Shown piece after piece: positions 51,708 through 61,394 of a stretch of 64,000 nucleotides of DNA. The notes beneath the pieces were generated by a model that saw nothing but the letters and a program-made list of their open reading frames with translations, searched no databases and was not told where the DNA came from. The position numbers and the translations under genes were made by a program. Source of the DNA: Flavobacterium flavigenum (GTDB lineage Bacteria > Bacteroidota > Bacteroidia > Flavobacteriales > Flavobacteriaceae); contig NZ_CP114285.2 in NCBI RefSeq assembly GCF_027111255.2, positions 3,410,001 through 3,474,000 of the forward strand. The letters run 5' to 3'. Position 1 is the stretch's first letter. Each line of letters opens with the position of its first letter.

Positions 51708-52079
51708 ATGCAATTATCAAACTCAGAAGAACAATTAATGGAGCATCTCTGGAAACTTGAAAAAGCCTTCATGAAAGAGCTGCTCGAAGCGTACCCAGAG
51801 CCAAAACCGGCAACCACAACAGTTGCAACGCTTTTAAAACGTATGATTGACAAGAAATTTGTTGCTTACAAAGAATTCGGAAATTCAAGGGAATATTATC
51901 CATTGGTTAAAAAAACAGATTATTTCTCCAAACATGTAAAAGGTCTGATTAGCAATTTCTTTAATAATTCGGCTTCACAATTCGCTTCTTTCTTTACCAC
52001 CGAAACCAATTTATCAGCTTCGGAACTGGAAGAACTCAAAAAAATAATCGATTCAGAAATTCAAAAGAAGAAAAAATGA
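51708..52079 (+). CDS. BlaI/MecI/CopY-family repressor
   Basis: A 123-residue winged-helix repressor (LSNSEEQLMEHLWKLEKAFMKELLEAYPEPKPATTTVATLLKRM, then the wing FVAYKEFGNSREYYPLVKK and a C-terminal dimerisation region). It should bind the TCTACA/TGTAGA sites upstream of the operon. Its stop codon overlaps the start of the M56 gene by four bases (ATGA). No beta-lactamase gene is next to it. Confidence 0.92.
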   Translation: MQLSNSEEQLMEHLWKLEKAFMKELLEAYPEPKPATTTVATLLKRMIDKKFVAYKEFGNSREYYPLVKKTDYFSKHVKGLISNFFNNSASQFASFFTTETNLSASELEELKKIIDSEIQKKKK

Positions 52080-53296
52080 TAAGCTATCTTTTAAAATCCG
52101 GATTACTGCTTTTTCTTTTTTATGCAGCCTATAATTTATTGCTGGAAAACGAAAAGATGTTTCGTTTTAATCGTGCTTACCTGCTTCTAAGTTTAGCATT
52201 TAGCTTTTTAGTTCCACTACAAATCATTTCATTACAATCTGATGCTAATAATGAAATAGGATATTTTAGTTTAGATGAATTAGTGATTCAAAAAAGCAAT
52301 GAAAGTTTAAAATCATTAGTTGATTATCTAAACTTACCTAATGTTATTTTTGGAATTTACTCTCTTGTAGTTTCGGTTTTAATTATTCGTTTCGTATTGA
52401 ATCTGTATTCATTATGTAAAAAAATTAAAGCAAATGAAACACAATTTATAAACGGAGAGAAAATCATTTTAATAGAAGAAAGTATTTTGCCACACTCGTT
52501 TTGGGATAGAATTTTCATTAATAAATCAGCATTCGAAAACAACAAAATCCCATCAGAATTAATAGCGCATGAAAAAGCGCACTTGCAGCAAAAACATACT
52601 TTGGATATTCTGTTTATAGAAATTTTACAAATTGTGTTTTGGTTTAATCCAATCCTTGTTTTATACAAAAAAGCGATTAAACTTAATCATGAATTTCTGG
52701 CAGATGAAGCAGTTAATATTCGATACAATTCAATTTCAAAGTATCAGAATTTATTACTTGAAATAGCTTCAGATAAAACCAGTATTAATTTGGCGAGTAC
52801 TATCAATTATTTAATAACCCAAAAACGTTTTGTTATGATGACCAAAAAAGAATCCAAAATCAAATCGGCTCTAAAAGCATTTGCTGTAGTTGCATTTTCA
52901 GGTTTACTATTATTTGTATTTAGTCATAAAAGTACTGCTCAAGAAAATAAGGAAAAATTAAATGATGACAGTCAAACAATTCCTGTTGACCCAATTGAAA
53001 CACAGCCCGAATTTCCCGGCGGAAAAGAGGCGTTTTATAAATTTATAGGAGAAAATTTTAAAATGCCACCAGAGGCTGATAAAAACAAAGTTAATGGGAA
53101 ACTTTATCTTCAATTTGTAGTGGAAAAAGAAGGCTCTTTATCTGAAATCAAAGTTTTAAAAGATTTAGGTTATGGACTGGGAAATGAAGCAATTCGAGTA
53201 TTGAAACTGTCCCCAAAATGGACTTCGGGAAATATAAATGGAAAACCGGTTAGGATTTTATATAGCCTCCCCATAACTATTCAATCAGCAAATTAA
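52076..53296 (+). CDS. BlaR1-like M56 membrane peptidase with TonB C-terminal domain
   Basis: 406 residues. Several N-terminal membrane helices come first. The gluzincin motif HEKAH (165-169) with FLADEAV lies in the cytosolic loop, and another membrane helix follows near 270-290. A periplasmic TonB/PBP-like C-terminal domain replaces the penicillin-binding sensor (PEFPGGKEAFYKFIGENF, GKLYLQFVVEKEG, GNINGKPVRILYSLPI). It probably senses an envelope signal and cleaves the coupled BlaI repressor; the ligand is unknown. Confidence 0.9.
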   Translation: MISYLLKSGLLLFLFYAAYNLLLENEKMFRFNRAYLLLSLAFSFLVPLQIISLQSDANNEIGYFSLDELVIQKSNESLKSLVDYLNLPNVIFGIYSLVVSVLIIRFVLNLYSLCKKIKANETQFINGEKIILIEESILPHSFWDRIFINKSAFENNKIPSELIAHEKAHLQQKHTLDILFIEILQIVFWFNPILVLYKKAIKLNHEFLADEAVNIRYNSISKYQNLLLEIASDKTSINLASTINYLITQKRFVMMTKKESKIKSALKAFAVVAFSGLLLFVFSHKSTAQENKEKLNDDSQTIPVDPIETQPEFPGGKEAFYKFIGENFKMPPEADKNKVNGKLYLQFVVEKEGSLSEIKVLKDLGYGLGNEAIRVLKLSPKWTSGNINGKPVRILYSLPITIQSAN

Positions 53297-53305
53297 TTTA
53301 AAAAA

Positions 53306-53333
53306 TCCGCTTCTTTTTTACCAGAAGCGGATA
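53306..53333. terminator. hairpin between convergent genes
   Basis: ATCCGCTTCT (53306-53315) and AGAAGCGGAT (53324-53333) surround an 8-base loop. On the minus strand the stem is followed by a T-run, so it ends the gene at 53367; on the plus strand the tail is weaker. Confidence 0.75.
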
Positions 53334-53366
53334 CTAAAAAAATTCAAAAACTAAAAATAAATCCGT

Positions 53367-54731
53367 TTAAAACAAGTCCGGATTGTATCCAAAATACGGC
53401 ATGCTTTGTTCATAGAAAACAACTCCGTAACTTTCTAATTCTTCTAAAATAGGGAAATACACTTCTCTATTGATTGGGAGCTGCACACCGGGAGTTGTAA
53501 TTTTTCCGTTCAAAATCAACAAGGTCGCAATAGCCACCGGAAGTCCCACAGTTTTTGCCATTGCAGTATACGTCTGATCGTCGCCAATGCAAACCATTTT
53601 TGAGTCGATTTGTCTTTTGTCACCGTTGAGTTCATAGCCAAATTTATGGTACATTACAATCATATCTTTATCATCGGGCTGTAGTGTCCAGCTGTCGGTA
53701 AGTATTTTTTCTAAAATCTGTGCCGGAGTTGCATTAGGCAGGTTCACTTTTTTATTGGGGTTAAATAAATCCAGTTCCAAAAGTTTGTCCCACATTATAT
53801 CGTCCTGATCGATTTTTAAAATTAGGCGCATTTTTATTTCAACCGAATCCGTTGGGTGGTAAGGTAAAAACGAATTGGTAAATTGACGGTAACTCATATT
53901 TTCGGAATCTTCCATGATGTAACTGTCGTCGGTCATGCCTAATTGCACAAACATGTTCCAGGCTTTCGAAAAACCCACTCTTCTGATTGTTCCTCTGTAT
54001 AAAGTCAGAATCTCATCCAAACCATAAATAGAACGATATTTAAGCGAATCACGGTTAGAATAGGCCTCAAATTTACCATAGCCTTCTACCTCAAGAAACT
54101 CTGTCCTGCGAAATAAAGTTCCGTATGGAATGTATTTATAAGTACCTTCCTGAATAAATTTTGCTGCACCACCCTGACCGGCCAATACTACATTTCGCGG
54201 TGCCCAGGTAAATTTGTAATTCCACAAATTGTTATCTGACTCCGGAGCTACGAGACCTCCACAAAACGATTCGAAAAGCAACATTTTACCACCTTTTGCT
54301 CTGATTTCGTCAATAACTTTCATGGCACTCATATGATCTATTCCGGGATCGAGGCCTATTTCATTCATGAAAATCAAATTGTTTTTTCGGACTTCTTCGT
54401 CAAGTTCCATCATGGCATCGCTGATATAGGAAGCGGTAACGAGATGTTTTTTATATTGCAGACAGTCTTTTGCAATTTCAATGTGCAAATATGCAGGAAG
54501 CATCGAAATAACGATTGAAGCTTTTTCTATGGCAGCTTTCCTTTCTTCAACATCAAAAATATTCAGGGCAATTGGGGTGGCATTGGGGTGGTTGTTTATT
54601 TTTTTTTCGGCCAGGGCCAAAGATAAATCAGCCACAATAATATGCAGGTTTTCGCTTTCAGATTTTGAAAGTAAATACCGTATCAAAGATGATGCGGATC
54701 TTCCGGCTCCAATGATTAAAACATGCCTCAT
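53367..54731 (-). CDS. saccharopine dehydrogenase-like oxidoreductase
   Basis: 454 residues. The N-terminal Rossmann fold has LIIGAGRSASSL, and the family C-terminal domain includes EIGLDPGIDHMSAMK. Length and motifs match the saccharopine dehydrogenase/LYS9-like group. In bacteria its substrate is often unassigned (lysine metabolism or polyamine-type condensations), so I do not name one. It is divergent from the DUF423 gene. Confidence 0.88.
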   Translation of the reverse strand: MRHVLIIGAGRSASSLIRYLLSKSESENLHIIVADLSLALAEKKINNHPNATPIALNIFDVEERKAAIEKASIVISMLPAYLHIEIAKDCLQYKKHLVTASYISDAMMELDEEVRKNNLIFMNEIGLDPGIDHMSAMKVIDEIRAKGGKMLLFESFCGGLVAPESDNNLWNYKFTWAPRNVVLAGQGGAAKFIQEGTYKYIPYGTLFRRTEFLEVEGYGKFEAYSNRDSLKYRSIYGLDEILTLYRGTIRRVGFSKAWNMFVQLGMTDDSYIMEDSENMSYRQFTNSFLPYHPTDSVEIKMRLILKIDQDDIMWDKLLELDLFNPNKKVNLPNATPAQILEKILTDSWTLQPDDKDMIVMYHKFGYELNGDKRQIDSKMVCIGDDQTYTAMAKTVGLPVAIATLLILNGKITTPGVQLPINREVYFPILEELESYGVVFYEQSMPYFGYNPDLF

Positions 54732-54905
54732 TATTTACATATATAACACAAACATAGTAAATTGTTACAAAAATAACAATTGATGAGCAGTGAAATTTTT
54801 AAAAGATTTGAAACAAAGTAAATCAGATTTTTTTGAAAAGTGTATTTGAAATGTTTTTTGTTTGGATCAATTAAGCCTATTTTTGTGATATTAAAAATAC
54901 ATAAA

Positions 54906-55292
54906 ATGGAAAGAAAAATAATTATTACAGCTGCTATATTCGGAATGTTGGCCATTATTTTGGGCGCTTTTGGTGCACATGCCTTAAAGGCGATCTTGAC
55001 TCAGGAGCAATTGACCAGTTTTGAAACCGGTGTTCGCTATCAAATGTATCATGCTTTCTTTTTATTTTTTGTGGCGTCACGTACAGAATTGACTTTAAAG
55101 ACACTAAGAGTGATTTATAATTTAGTTCTGGCGGGTGTACTTTTATTCTCAGGTTCGATTTTTTTACTGACTACAAAAAACGCTACCACTATTGACTTCA
55201 AAATTATAGGATTCGTAACTCCAATTGGCGGATTCCTATTAATCTTCGCCTGGTTAGTCCTTTTAGTTACTTTTTTTAGGAAAAAATCATAA
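54906..55292 (+). CDS. DUF423 (YgdD-like) membrane protein
   Basis: 129 residues from the ATG at 54906, with four hydrophobic helices and the signature GAFGAHALKAILT and QMYHAFFLF. An in-frame ATG at 54840 would add 22 residues without membrane logic. The family is widespread and of unknown function. Confidence 0.88.
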   Translation: MERKIIITAAIFGMLAIILGAFGAHALKAILTQEQLTSFETGVRYQMYHAFFLFFVASRTELTLKTLRVIYNLVLAGVLLFSGSIFLLTTKNATTIDFKIIGFVTPIGGFLLIFAWLVLLVTFFRKKS

Positions 55293-55483
55293 AATTGGAT
55301 TAAAAAAATTCTATCTGAATTATAATGATTAATTTTGTTGTATATATAACACATAACTTGATCTGTGTGAATATTTTGTTTTTTAAATACTTAATGACAA
55401 ATAATGTAACACACACTTGAGTTATTTATATCTTAAAGTTGATATTTAAGAATAAACAATATAACTACAACAATTAAAAATTT

Positions 55484-57088
55484 ATGGAGACGAATACACT
55501 TTCCACGAAATCGATTTCGCTAAATAATTTAGGAATCAAAAACGCAAATGTTCACTATCAGTTATCTCCAGAAGAGTTACATGCTTTAACAATAGAGGCG
55601 GGACAGGGTATTGAAAGCTCTACAGGAGCATTGGCGATTAATACAGGTGAATTTACCGGACGTTCTCCACAAGACCGTTTTATTGTAAAAGACAGTATAA
55701 CAGAAGATAAAGTTTGGTGGGGAAATGTAAATATTCCGTTTTCACCGGATGCTTTCGAAAAACTATATAATAAGGTAACACAATTTTTATCAGATAAAGA
55801 AGTTTTTGTACGCGATTCATATGTTTGCTCTGATGCCAATTACAGATTAAATGTTCGGGTTGTTACAGAAACTGCCTGGTCTAATTTGTTTTGCTACAAT
55901 ATGTTTCTACGTCCCGAAGAATCTGAACTGCCAAATTTCACTCCTGAGTGGACTGTAATCTGTGCACCAGGTTTTATGGCAGATCCTGCTGTTGATGGTA
56001 CACGGCAGTCTAATTTTGCTATTTTGGATTTTACTAAAAAAGTAGCACTTATTGGAGGAACAGGCTACACTGGAGAAATGAAAAAAGGAATTTTCTCAGC
56101 TTTGAATTTCATTTTACCAGTCTTCGAAAATACATTGCCAATGCACTGCAGTGCCAATGTGGGGGAAGCTGGAGATACTGCAATTTTCTTCGGATTATCG
56201 GGAACCGGAAAAACTACCTTATCAGCAGATCCGGAACGTAAATTAATCGGAGATGATGAACATGGATGGACAAGTGAAAACACTGTTTTTAATTTTGAAG
56301 GCGGCTGTTATGCCAAAGTAATCAACTTATCTGAAGAAAATGAGCCGGATATTTTCAGGGCGATCAAAAAAGGAGCGCTTTTGGAAAACGTGGTTTTCAA
56401 AGCAGGCACTAATGAAGTTGACTATGATAATGTTTCAATTACGCAAAATACACGCGTGAGTTATCCAATAACACATATCGATAATATTCAGCCGGGTTCT
56501 ATTGGTCACAATCCTAAAAATATATTTTTCTTAACGGCTGATTCTTTCGGAATCCTGCCTCCAATCTCAAAACTGACTCCAGGTCAGGCGGCTTATCATT
56601 TTATCTCAGGCTATACTGCAAAAGTAGCCGGAACAGAAGCCGGTGTAACAGAACCTCAGCCAAACTTTTCAGCTTGTTTTGGAGCACCATTTATGCCTTT
56701 ACATCCAACGAAATATGCTGAAATGTTAAGCAAAAAAATGAAAGATGCTGATGTAAAAGTATGGTTAATCAATACCGGATGGACTGGAGGAGCTTACGGA
56801 ACCGGAACCCGTATGAAGTTAAAATACACACGTGCTATGATTACGGCAGCTCTAAACGGAGAACTGGATAATGTCGAGTACATAAACCATAAAGTATTTG
56901 GAATCGCCAAACCACAATCCTGCCCGAATGTTCCAAGTGAAATTTTAAATCCGAGAAATACATGGGAAGATCCTGCGTTATATGATAAAAAGGCATTAGA
57001 ATTAGCTCAGAAATTCAAAGCTAATTTTGCCAAATTTGAAGAATTTGCGAATGCTGAAATCTTAGCAGGCGCACCGATTACAGAATAA
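55484..57088 (+). CDS. pckA: phosphoenolpyruvate carboxykinase (ATP)
   Basis: A 534-residue enzyme converting oxaloacetate and ATP to PEP, CO2 and ADP in gluconeogenesis. It has the PEPCK-specific TGRSPQDRFIVKD, the phosphate loop GLSGTGKTTLSADPER (residues about 236-250), the metal site IGDDEHGW and the nucleotide-binding NTGWTGGAYGTG. A strong terminator follows. The upstream 190 bases are AT-rich with no clean -33/-7 pair. Confidence 0.97.
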   Translation: METNTLSTKSISLNNLGIKNANVHYQLSPEELHALTIEAGQGIESSTGALAINTGEFTGRSPQDRFIVKDSITEDKVWWGNVNIPFSPDAFEKLYNKVTQFLSDKEVFVRDSYVCSDANYRLNVRVVTETAWSNLFCYNMFLRPEESELPNFTPEWTVICAPGFMADPAVDGTRQSNFAILDFTKKVALIGGTGYTGEMKKGIFSALNFILPVFENTLPMHCSANVGEAGDTAIFFGLSGTGKTTLSADPERKLIGDDEHGWTSENTVFNFEGGCYAKVINLSEENEPDIFRAIKKGALLENVVFKAGTNEVDYDNVSITQNTRVSYPITHIDNIQPGSIGHNPKNIFFLTADSFGILPPISKLTPGQAAYHFISGYTAKVAGTEAGVTEPQPNFSACFGAPFMPLHPTKYAEMLSKKMKDADVKVWLINTGWTGGAYGTGTRMKLKYTRAMITAALNGELDNVEYINHKVFGIAKPQSCPNVPSEILNPRNTWEDPALYDKKALELAQKFKANFAKFEEFANAEILAGAPITE

Positions 57089-57110
57089 AAGGAATTATTG
57101 ATTCAAACTA

Positions 57111-57139
57111 AAAAAGCTGTTCATAACGAACAGCTTTTT
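57111..57139 (+). terminator. terminator of pckA
   Basis: AAAAAGCTGTTC (57111-57122) and GAACAGCTTTTT (57128-57139) surround the loop ATAAC and are followed by T. Confidence 0.88.
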
Positions 57140-57216
57140 TGTTTGGTCTCCAATCGCAGCTAAAAATAAACACTTAACACTGACGCTGCGACTGAAAACA
57201 CAGTAAACACTGAAAT

Positions 57217-58275
57217 TTATTTTTTGGATTCATCAATACGTTTCTGTATCAAGTCCCAGGCATAATAATGAAATGTCATTCCGTTGCTCATGGCTACGAA
57301 AAGTCCGTTTTTGTATTTTGAGCCTAAATTTACACTGGTTACATCGGCACCATCGCATTCGATTGTTGAAGTTGGAACTTCTGCCAGTAATTTATAGGTA
57401 TTTGGATTTCCGTTAACCCCTTCTCTTGGATAAACCATAAAAGTATTCGCCTGCTGGTTTGAAACTAAGATATATCCCGTAGAATCTGTTTTTTTGTAAA
57501 TCGCAATTCCTTCATGATCGGCTTTGAAATCTTTTTGCCCAAAGAATGCTAATTCTTTATTATCGTTTAAAGCAGGATCTGCTTTGTATTTTCTGATTCC
57601 TGCCTGCTCGTCACAATAGTAAACTGAGCCTAATTCATTATCAACAGCAAGGGCTTCGATTTCTTTTTTACCGCTGTAAGTTCCAAATTTGCGAACCAAT
57701 TTTGCTGTAGCAAATTTTCCGTTTCCAAAAAGTTCGTACTGCCATAAATAACTTCCTGAAGGACCTGATTTTCTTCCCACAATAGCAAATATTTTACCGT
57801 CTGTTGGGCGTGTGTATAAAGAAATTCCCATTGGATCGCGTTGTGCTTCTCCTTCAAAAACTGAAATACCTCCGTTGTCAATTGGTTCTAAGTCAGGCAG
57901 ACTGAAGATTCTGATTTTGTTGCTTTCTCGTTCTGTAGTTACTGCGATATCAATTTTTTTTCCATCAACAACCAATCCGTAAGCGATATCAACATTGTTT
58001 GGGCGTTTTAAAGGGATTGATTTTTTGAGGATTTTTCCGTTTAAATCAAAAGCATACAAACCACCGTCTGTATCTTTATCAGTTCCTACAATAATGCTTT
58101 TTGTAGCATCAGTTGGGTTAATCCAGATCGAAGGATCATCAGTATCGTGAGGCAAAGCTTCTGTAACAGCTGTTGGTTTTACCGCATTTGGTGCAACAGG
58201 AGCCAGTTTATCATTTTTACAAGCCGTAAATGAAAGGGCTAAAAGTAAAAAGGCAATTATAGATTTATTCTTCAT
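57217..58275 (-). CDS. beta-propeller phytase, lipoprotein
   Basis: 352 residues from the ATG at 58275, which begins the lipoprotein signal (MKNKSIIAFLLLALSFTAC); an ATG seven codons upstream is less likely. The six-bladed propeller carries the phytase motifs DTDDPSIWINPTD, GGLYAFDLNGK, RPNNVDIAYG, DHEGIAIY and SNQQANTFMVY, with acidic calcium-binding sites. It releases phosphate from phytate at the cell surface. The gene follows the large TonB receptor gene by 53 bases and is probably cotranscribed with it. Confidence 0.92.
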   Translation of the reverse strand: MKNKSIIAFLLLALSFTACKNDKLAPVAPNAVKPTAVTEALPHDTDDPSIWINPTDATKSIIVGTDKDTDGGLYAFDLNGKILKKSIPLKRPNNVDIAYGLVVDGKKIDIAVTTERESNKIRIFSLPDLEPIDNGGISVFEGEAQRDPMGISLYTRPTDGKIFAIVGRKSGPSGSYLWQYELFGNGKFATAKLVRKFGTYSGKKEIEALAVDNELGSVYYCDEQAGIRKYKADPALNDNKELAFFGQKDFKADHEGIAIYKKTDSTGYILVSNQQANTFMVYPREGVNGNPNTYKLLAEVPTSTIECDGADVTSVNLGSKYKNGLFVAMSNGMTFHYYAWDLIQKRIDESKK

Positions 58276-58349
58276 TTTATCATGTATTTTATGCAATTAG
58301 ACAGAGCCGTTAAACTCTGTCTAATTTAAGAATTTTAAAAAACAGGTTT

Positions 58350-61160
58350 TTATAAGTCTAATTTCAATCCGAAATTGTAACGAGCCTGATAGTATTCAGC
58401 TTGTTTTGTATTCGATTCAATTCCCTGATAGTAACGCAACGGCTGATTTGTTAAGTTGTTAGCTTCTGCAAAAAAGCGAAGTTTAGGCGTAATTTTATAG
58501 GAAGCATTCGCATCTAAGAAAAACTGTTTGTCATAAAAACTGTCTTTGTAAGATTCTGAACCTAATTCATCTAAATAATCGGATGTAAAGTTCGTAGAAA
58601 TTCTCGCCGAGAAACGTTTGTTCTCCCACGATAATGATCCATTGAACATGTGTGGAGCAGTTCCAGGAAGACTGATGTTTTTTCTTTCATTTCCATCTTC
58701 ATCAGCAATTCCTTTTGCTTCAGATTTAGTATAAGTATAATTTACATAAATACCGAAACCTTTTAGGAAAGCACCAGGCAAAAAGTCTAACTTACGCTGA
58801 AAAGCTACTTCAAAACCATAAACATCAACAGTATCACCGTTTCTTGATTGTAAAAATGACCAGTTTTCGCCTGCAGGAATTGGATTTACCTGATTTGGGA
58901 AATCTGCAGCAAATTTGGCATCTGTGTATTGATTATCACTGTAGTTATAAATGAAATCATGTAATTTTTTGTAGAAAACACCTCCTGAAATCAAACCAAC
59001 CGATTTGAAATAATTTTCAGCCATGAAATCATAATTATATGAATAGGTTACATCAAGATCCGGATTACCAGCCGTAATTTCTTTATCAGCCGCAATATTG
59101 TTTACATAAGGTGCCAGTGCATAATAATTTGGCCTCGCTAAAGCTGTAGTGGCAGCAGCTCTTAAAACTAAATCTTTTGTAGCGTTGTATTGGAATGATA
59201 TACTTGGCAATAAATTAGTATAAGAGTTTGTGGTATTGATTTTACTTTCTAGTTCTTCTTCATCTAAAACACGATTTCCTGTATAATCAATGTGTGTGTT
59301 TTCAACACGGAAACCCAAAACCATTGAAAGTTTATCATTAAAATCCTGATCCCATCTTACATAAGCAGCAGTAATTCTTTCTTTAGCGTTATAATTAACA
59401 GCCAAATATTCAGCCGGATCTGCTTCTTTATCAAATAAACTGGCGTTATTAAGATCTAAACTGCCTAAGAAATCAGCCGAAGCAAAAGTTCCCGGTACAT
59501 ATTTGCTTCCCGGATTAAAGTTTTTTCCATCAAAATAGCTTGTTGGAACCTCAGATAATAATTCCATCCCGTCATTGATTGGCTCGTAAGCATAGAAAGT
59601 ATTGTTTCTTTCTTTTTCTTTCAAACGAAGTCTAAGACCGGTTCTTAATCTTCCTTTTTCACCTGCGATAACAGAGAAAGGGAAACGGATATTCACTTTT
59701 GCTCCAAATTCGCTTTCGCTGGTCTCGTCAGTATTTTCTGAAACAGAGTTAAATTTAAATTCATCTGTAGATTCACCAGCGGTTGTCAGTAAAGGAAATC
59801 TTGTGTCAGATAAATCCTGGAACATGTCTAAACCTTTTTGACGGTATTCGATGTAACGCTCTTCAGGACGGTATTCTCTTGCTTTTGCATAGTTGGCAGA
59901 CCAGTCTAAATCTAATTTTGAACTGATTAAATGTTCTCCACGAATTGAATAATTCTGAACTCGCTGATCTTCCAGTCTTCTGTTTTTATTGCGATTATTA
60001 TCTGCACCTCCTTTTGTCTGACGTTTTACACGGCCTTCAAAACCAATGATTTCTTCACCGTTATAAAGTGGCTCAATATCATCATAAGTAGTTCTGAAAC
60101 GGTTTTCCCTGTCGTCTCTCCAGTTGTAAATTGCATTGGCGAAAATACTGTTGTTTTCATCAAATTTATAATCTAAAGCGATAGATCCGCTACGGCGAAT
60201 ACGTTGTACATCGTATTTTCTAATTTCTGAAGCTTGCAAATACTGGTTTCCGAAATCGTCTTTTACCCATTCGTTTTCGATATTATCAGAACCGTAATCT
60301 ACATTATTATAAGATCCGCTTACAACCATTCCTAATTTATTATTTAAAAAGCGATTTCCATAAACAAGTCCGGCTGTGTAAGACGCTTTTTCACGAATTG
60401 GAAGATAACCTCCTGCAAGTGTTGCTGAAATTCTTTCGCCATTTGGAGTTGCCCTTGTAACTAGATTTACAGAACCTCCAATCGCATCAGCATCCATATC
60501 TGATGTCAATGTTTTGTTTACTTCGATAGTCGAAATCATATCAGAAGGTATCAAATCCATCTGAACGTTTCTGTTGTCACCTTCTGCAGATGGAATTCGG
60601 TCACCGTTTAACGTTACAGAATTTAATGAAGGAGCCAAACCTCTAATGATGATATTACGTGCTTCACCCTGATCGTTTTGCATCGTGATACCCGGAACAC
60701 GTTTTAATGCGTCACCTACATTAGCATCCGGAAAACGGCCTACCTGATCTGATGAAATTATGTTTCCTATATTTTTGTTATTTTTTTGCTGGTTCAGCGC
60801 TTTTGCCTGACCTTTCAAGATGTCACCCACTACAACCTCATTCAATTCTGTTCCTGTCGTTTTAAGGGAAAAATCGATTACGTTGTTTTTGCCCAGTTCT
60901 ACTGTTATTTCCTGAGTAGTGGAGGTATATCCAATATATTTAACCGTTACCTGATATGTACCAACATTGATATTAAGCAATTCAAAACGGCCATTGTAGT
61001 CAGAGACAGTATATTTGTTTTCTCCAACAATCTGTATCATGGCTCCCGGCAAAGGAAGTTTATCATCAGCATCTAATACTTTTCCTGATATTATTGCTTT
61101 TTGAGCATAACCTGATATGGTTAATATAAAGAGTATTGCTACCACATAAAAATTTCTCAT
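58350..61160 (-). CDS. TonB-dependent receptor paired with phytase
   Basis: 936 residues. It has a signal peptide, an N-terminal carboxypeptidase-like domain (residues 20-105), a plug (LKRVPGITMQNDQGEARNIIIRGLAPSLNSV) and a 22-strand barrel ending in RYNFGLKLDL. The receptor most likely imports phytate or a product of the adjacent phytase (inositol phosphates), which is inference from the operon. The class resembles the large TonB receptors (TonB_dep_Rec with DUF-like long loops) of Bacteroidetes and Caulobacterales. Confidence 0.93.
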   Translation of the reverse strand: MRNFYVVAILFILTISGYAQKAIISGKVLDADDKLPLPGAMIQIVGENKYTVSDYNGRFELLNINVGTYQVTVKYIGYTSTTQEITVELGKNNVIDFSLKTTGTELNEVVVGDILKGQAKALNQQKNNKNIGNIISSDQVGRFPDANVGDALKRVPGITMQNDQGEARNIIIRGLAPSLNSVTLNGDRIPSAEGDNRNVQMDLIPSDMISTIEVNKTLTSDMDADAIGGSVNLVTRATPNGERISATLAGGYLPIREKASYTAGLVYGNRFLNNKLGMVVSGSYNNVDYGSDNIENEWVKDDFGNQYLQASEIRKYDVQRIRRSGSIALDYKFDENNSIFANAIYNWRDDRENRFRTTYDDIEPLYNGEEIIGFEGRVKRQTKGGADNNRNKNRRLEDQRVQNYSIRGEHLISSKLDLDWSANYAKAREYRPEERYIEYRQKGLDMFQDLSDTRFPLLTTAGESTDEFKFNSVSENTDETSESEFGAKVNIRFPFSVIAGEKGRLRTGLRLRLKEKERNNTFYAYEPINDGMELLSEVPTSYFDGKNFNPGSKYVPGTFASADFLGSLDLNNASLFDKEADPAEYLAVNYNAKERITAAYVRWDQDFNDKLSMVLGFRVENTHIDYTGNRVLDEEELESKINTTNSYTNLLPSISFQYNATKDLVLRAAATTALARPNYYALAPYVNNIAADKEITAGNPDLDVTYSYNYDFMAENYFKSVGLISGGVFYKKLHDFIYNYSDNQYTDAKFAADFPNQVNPIPAGENWSFLQSRNGDTVDVYGFEVAFQRKLDFLPGAFLKGFGIYVNYTYTKSEAKGIADEDGNERKNISLPGTAPHMFNGSLSWENKRFSARISTNFTSDYLDELGSESYKDSFYDKQFFLDANASYKITPKLRFFAEANNLTNQPLRYYQGIESNTKQAEYYQARYNFGLKLDL

Positions 61161-61356
61161 TCTGTATTTGGTTTAATTTTCGGTTGCGAAACTAAAACCT
61201 GAATGTTATTAAAGCCGTTAAAAAAAATTAATATACTGTTATGATTGGGTGTTCAAAATGAAGTTTTTTAATGTTTAAGTAACATTCAAACAGCAAATAA
61301 TTGATTCACAACTAAAAACAATTCCGCTATTCGACTCCCAATTAAATTTTTGGCGT

Positions 61357-61364
61357 TAAATTTG
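61357..61364 (+). promoter_or_regulatory. possible -7 box of the DUF4407 gene
   Basis: TAAATTTG fits TAnnTTTG, 30 bases before the ATG at 61395; no TTG lies at the right distance upstream. It overlaps the in-frame TTG at 61350, so that upstream start is unlikely. Confidence 0.35.
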
Positions 61365-61394
61365 CCATATCAAATCAATCAAAAATCATCAATC

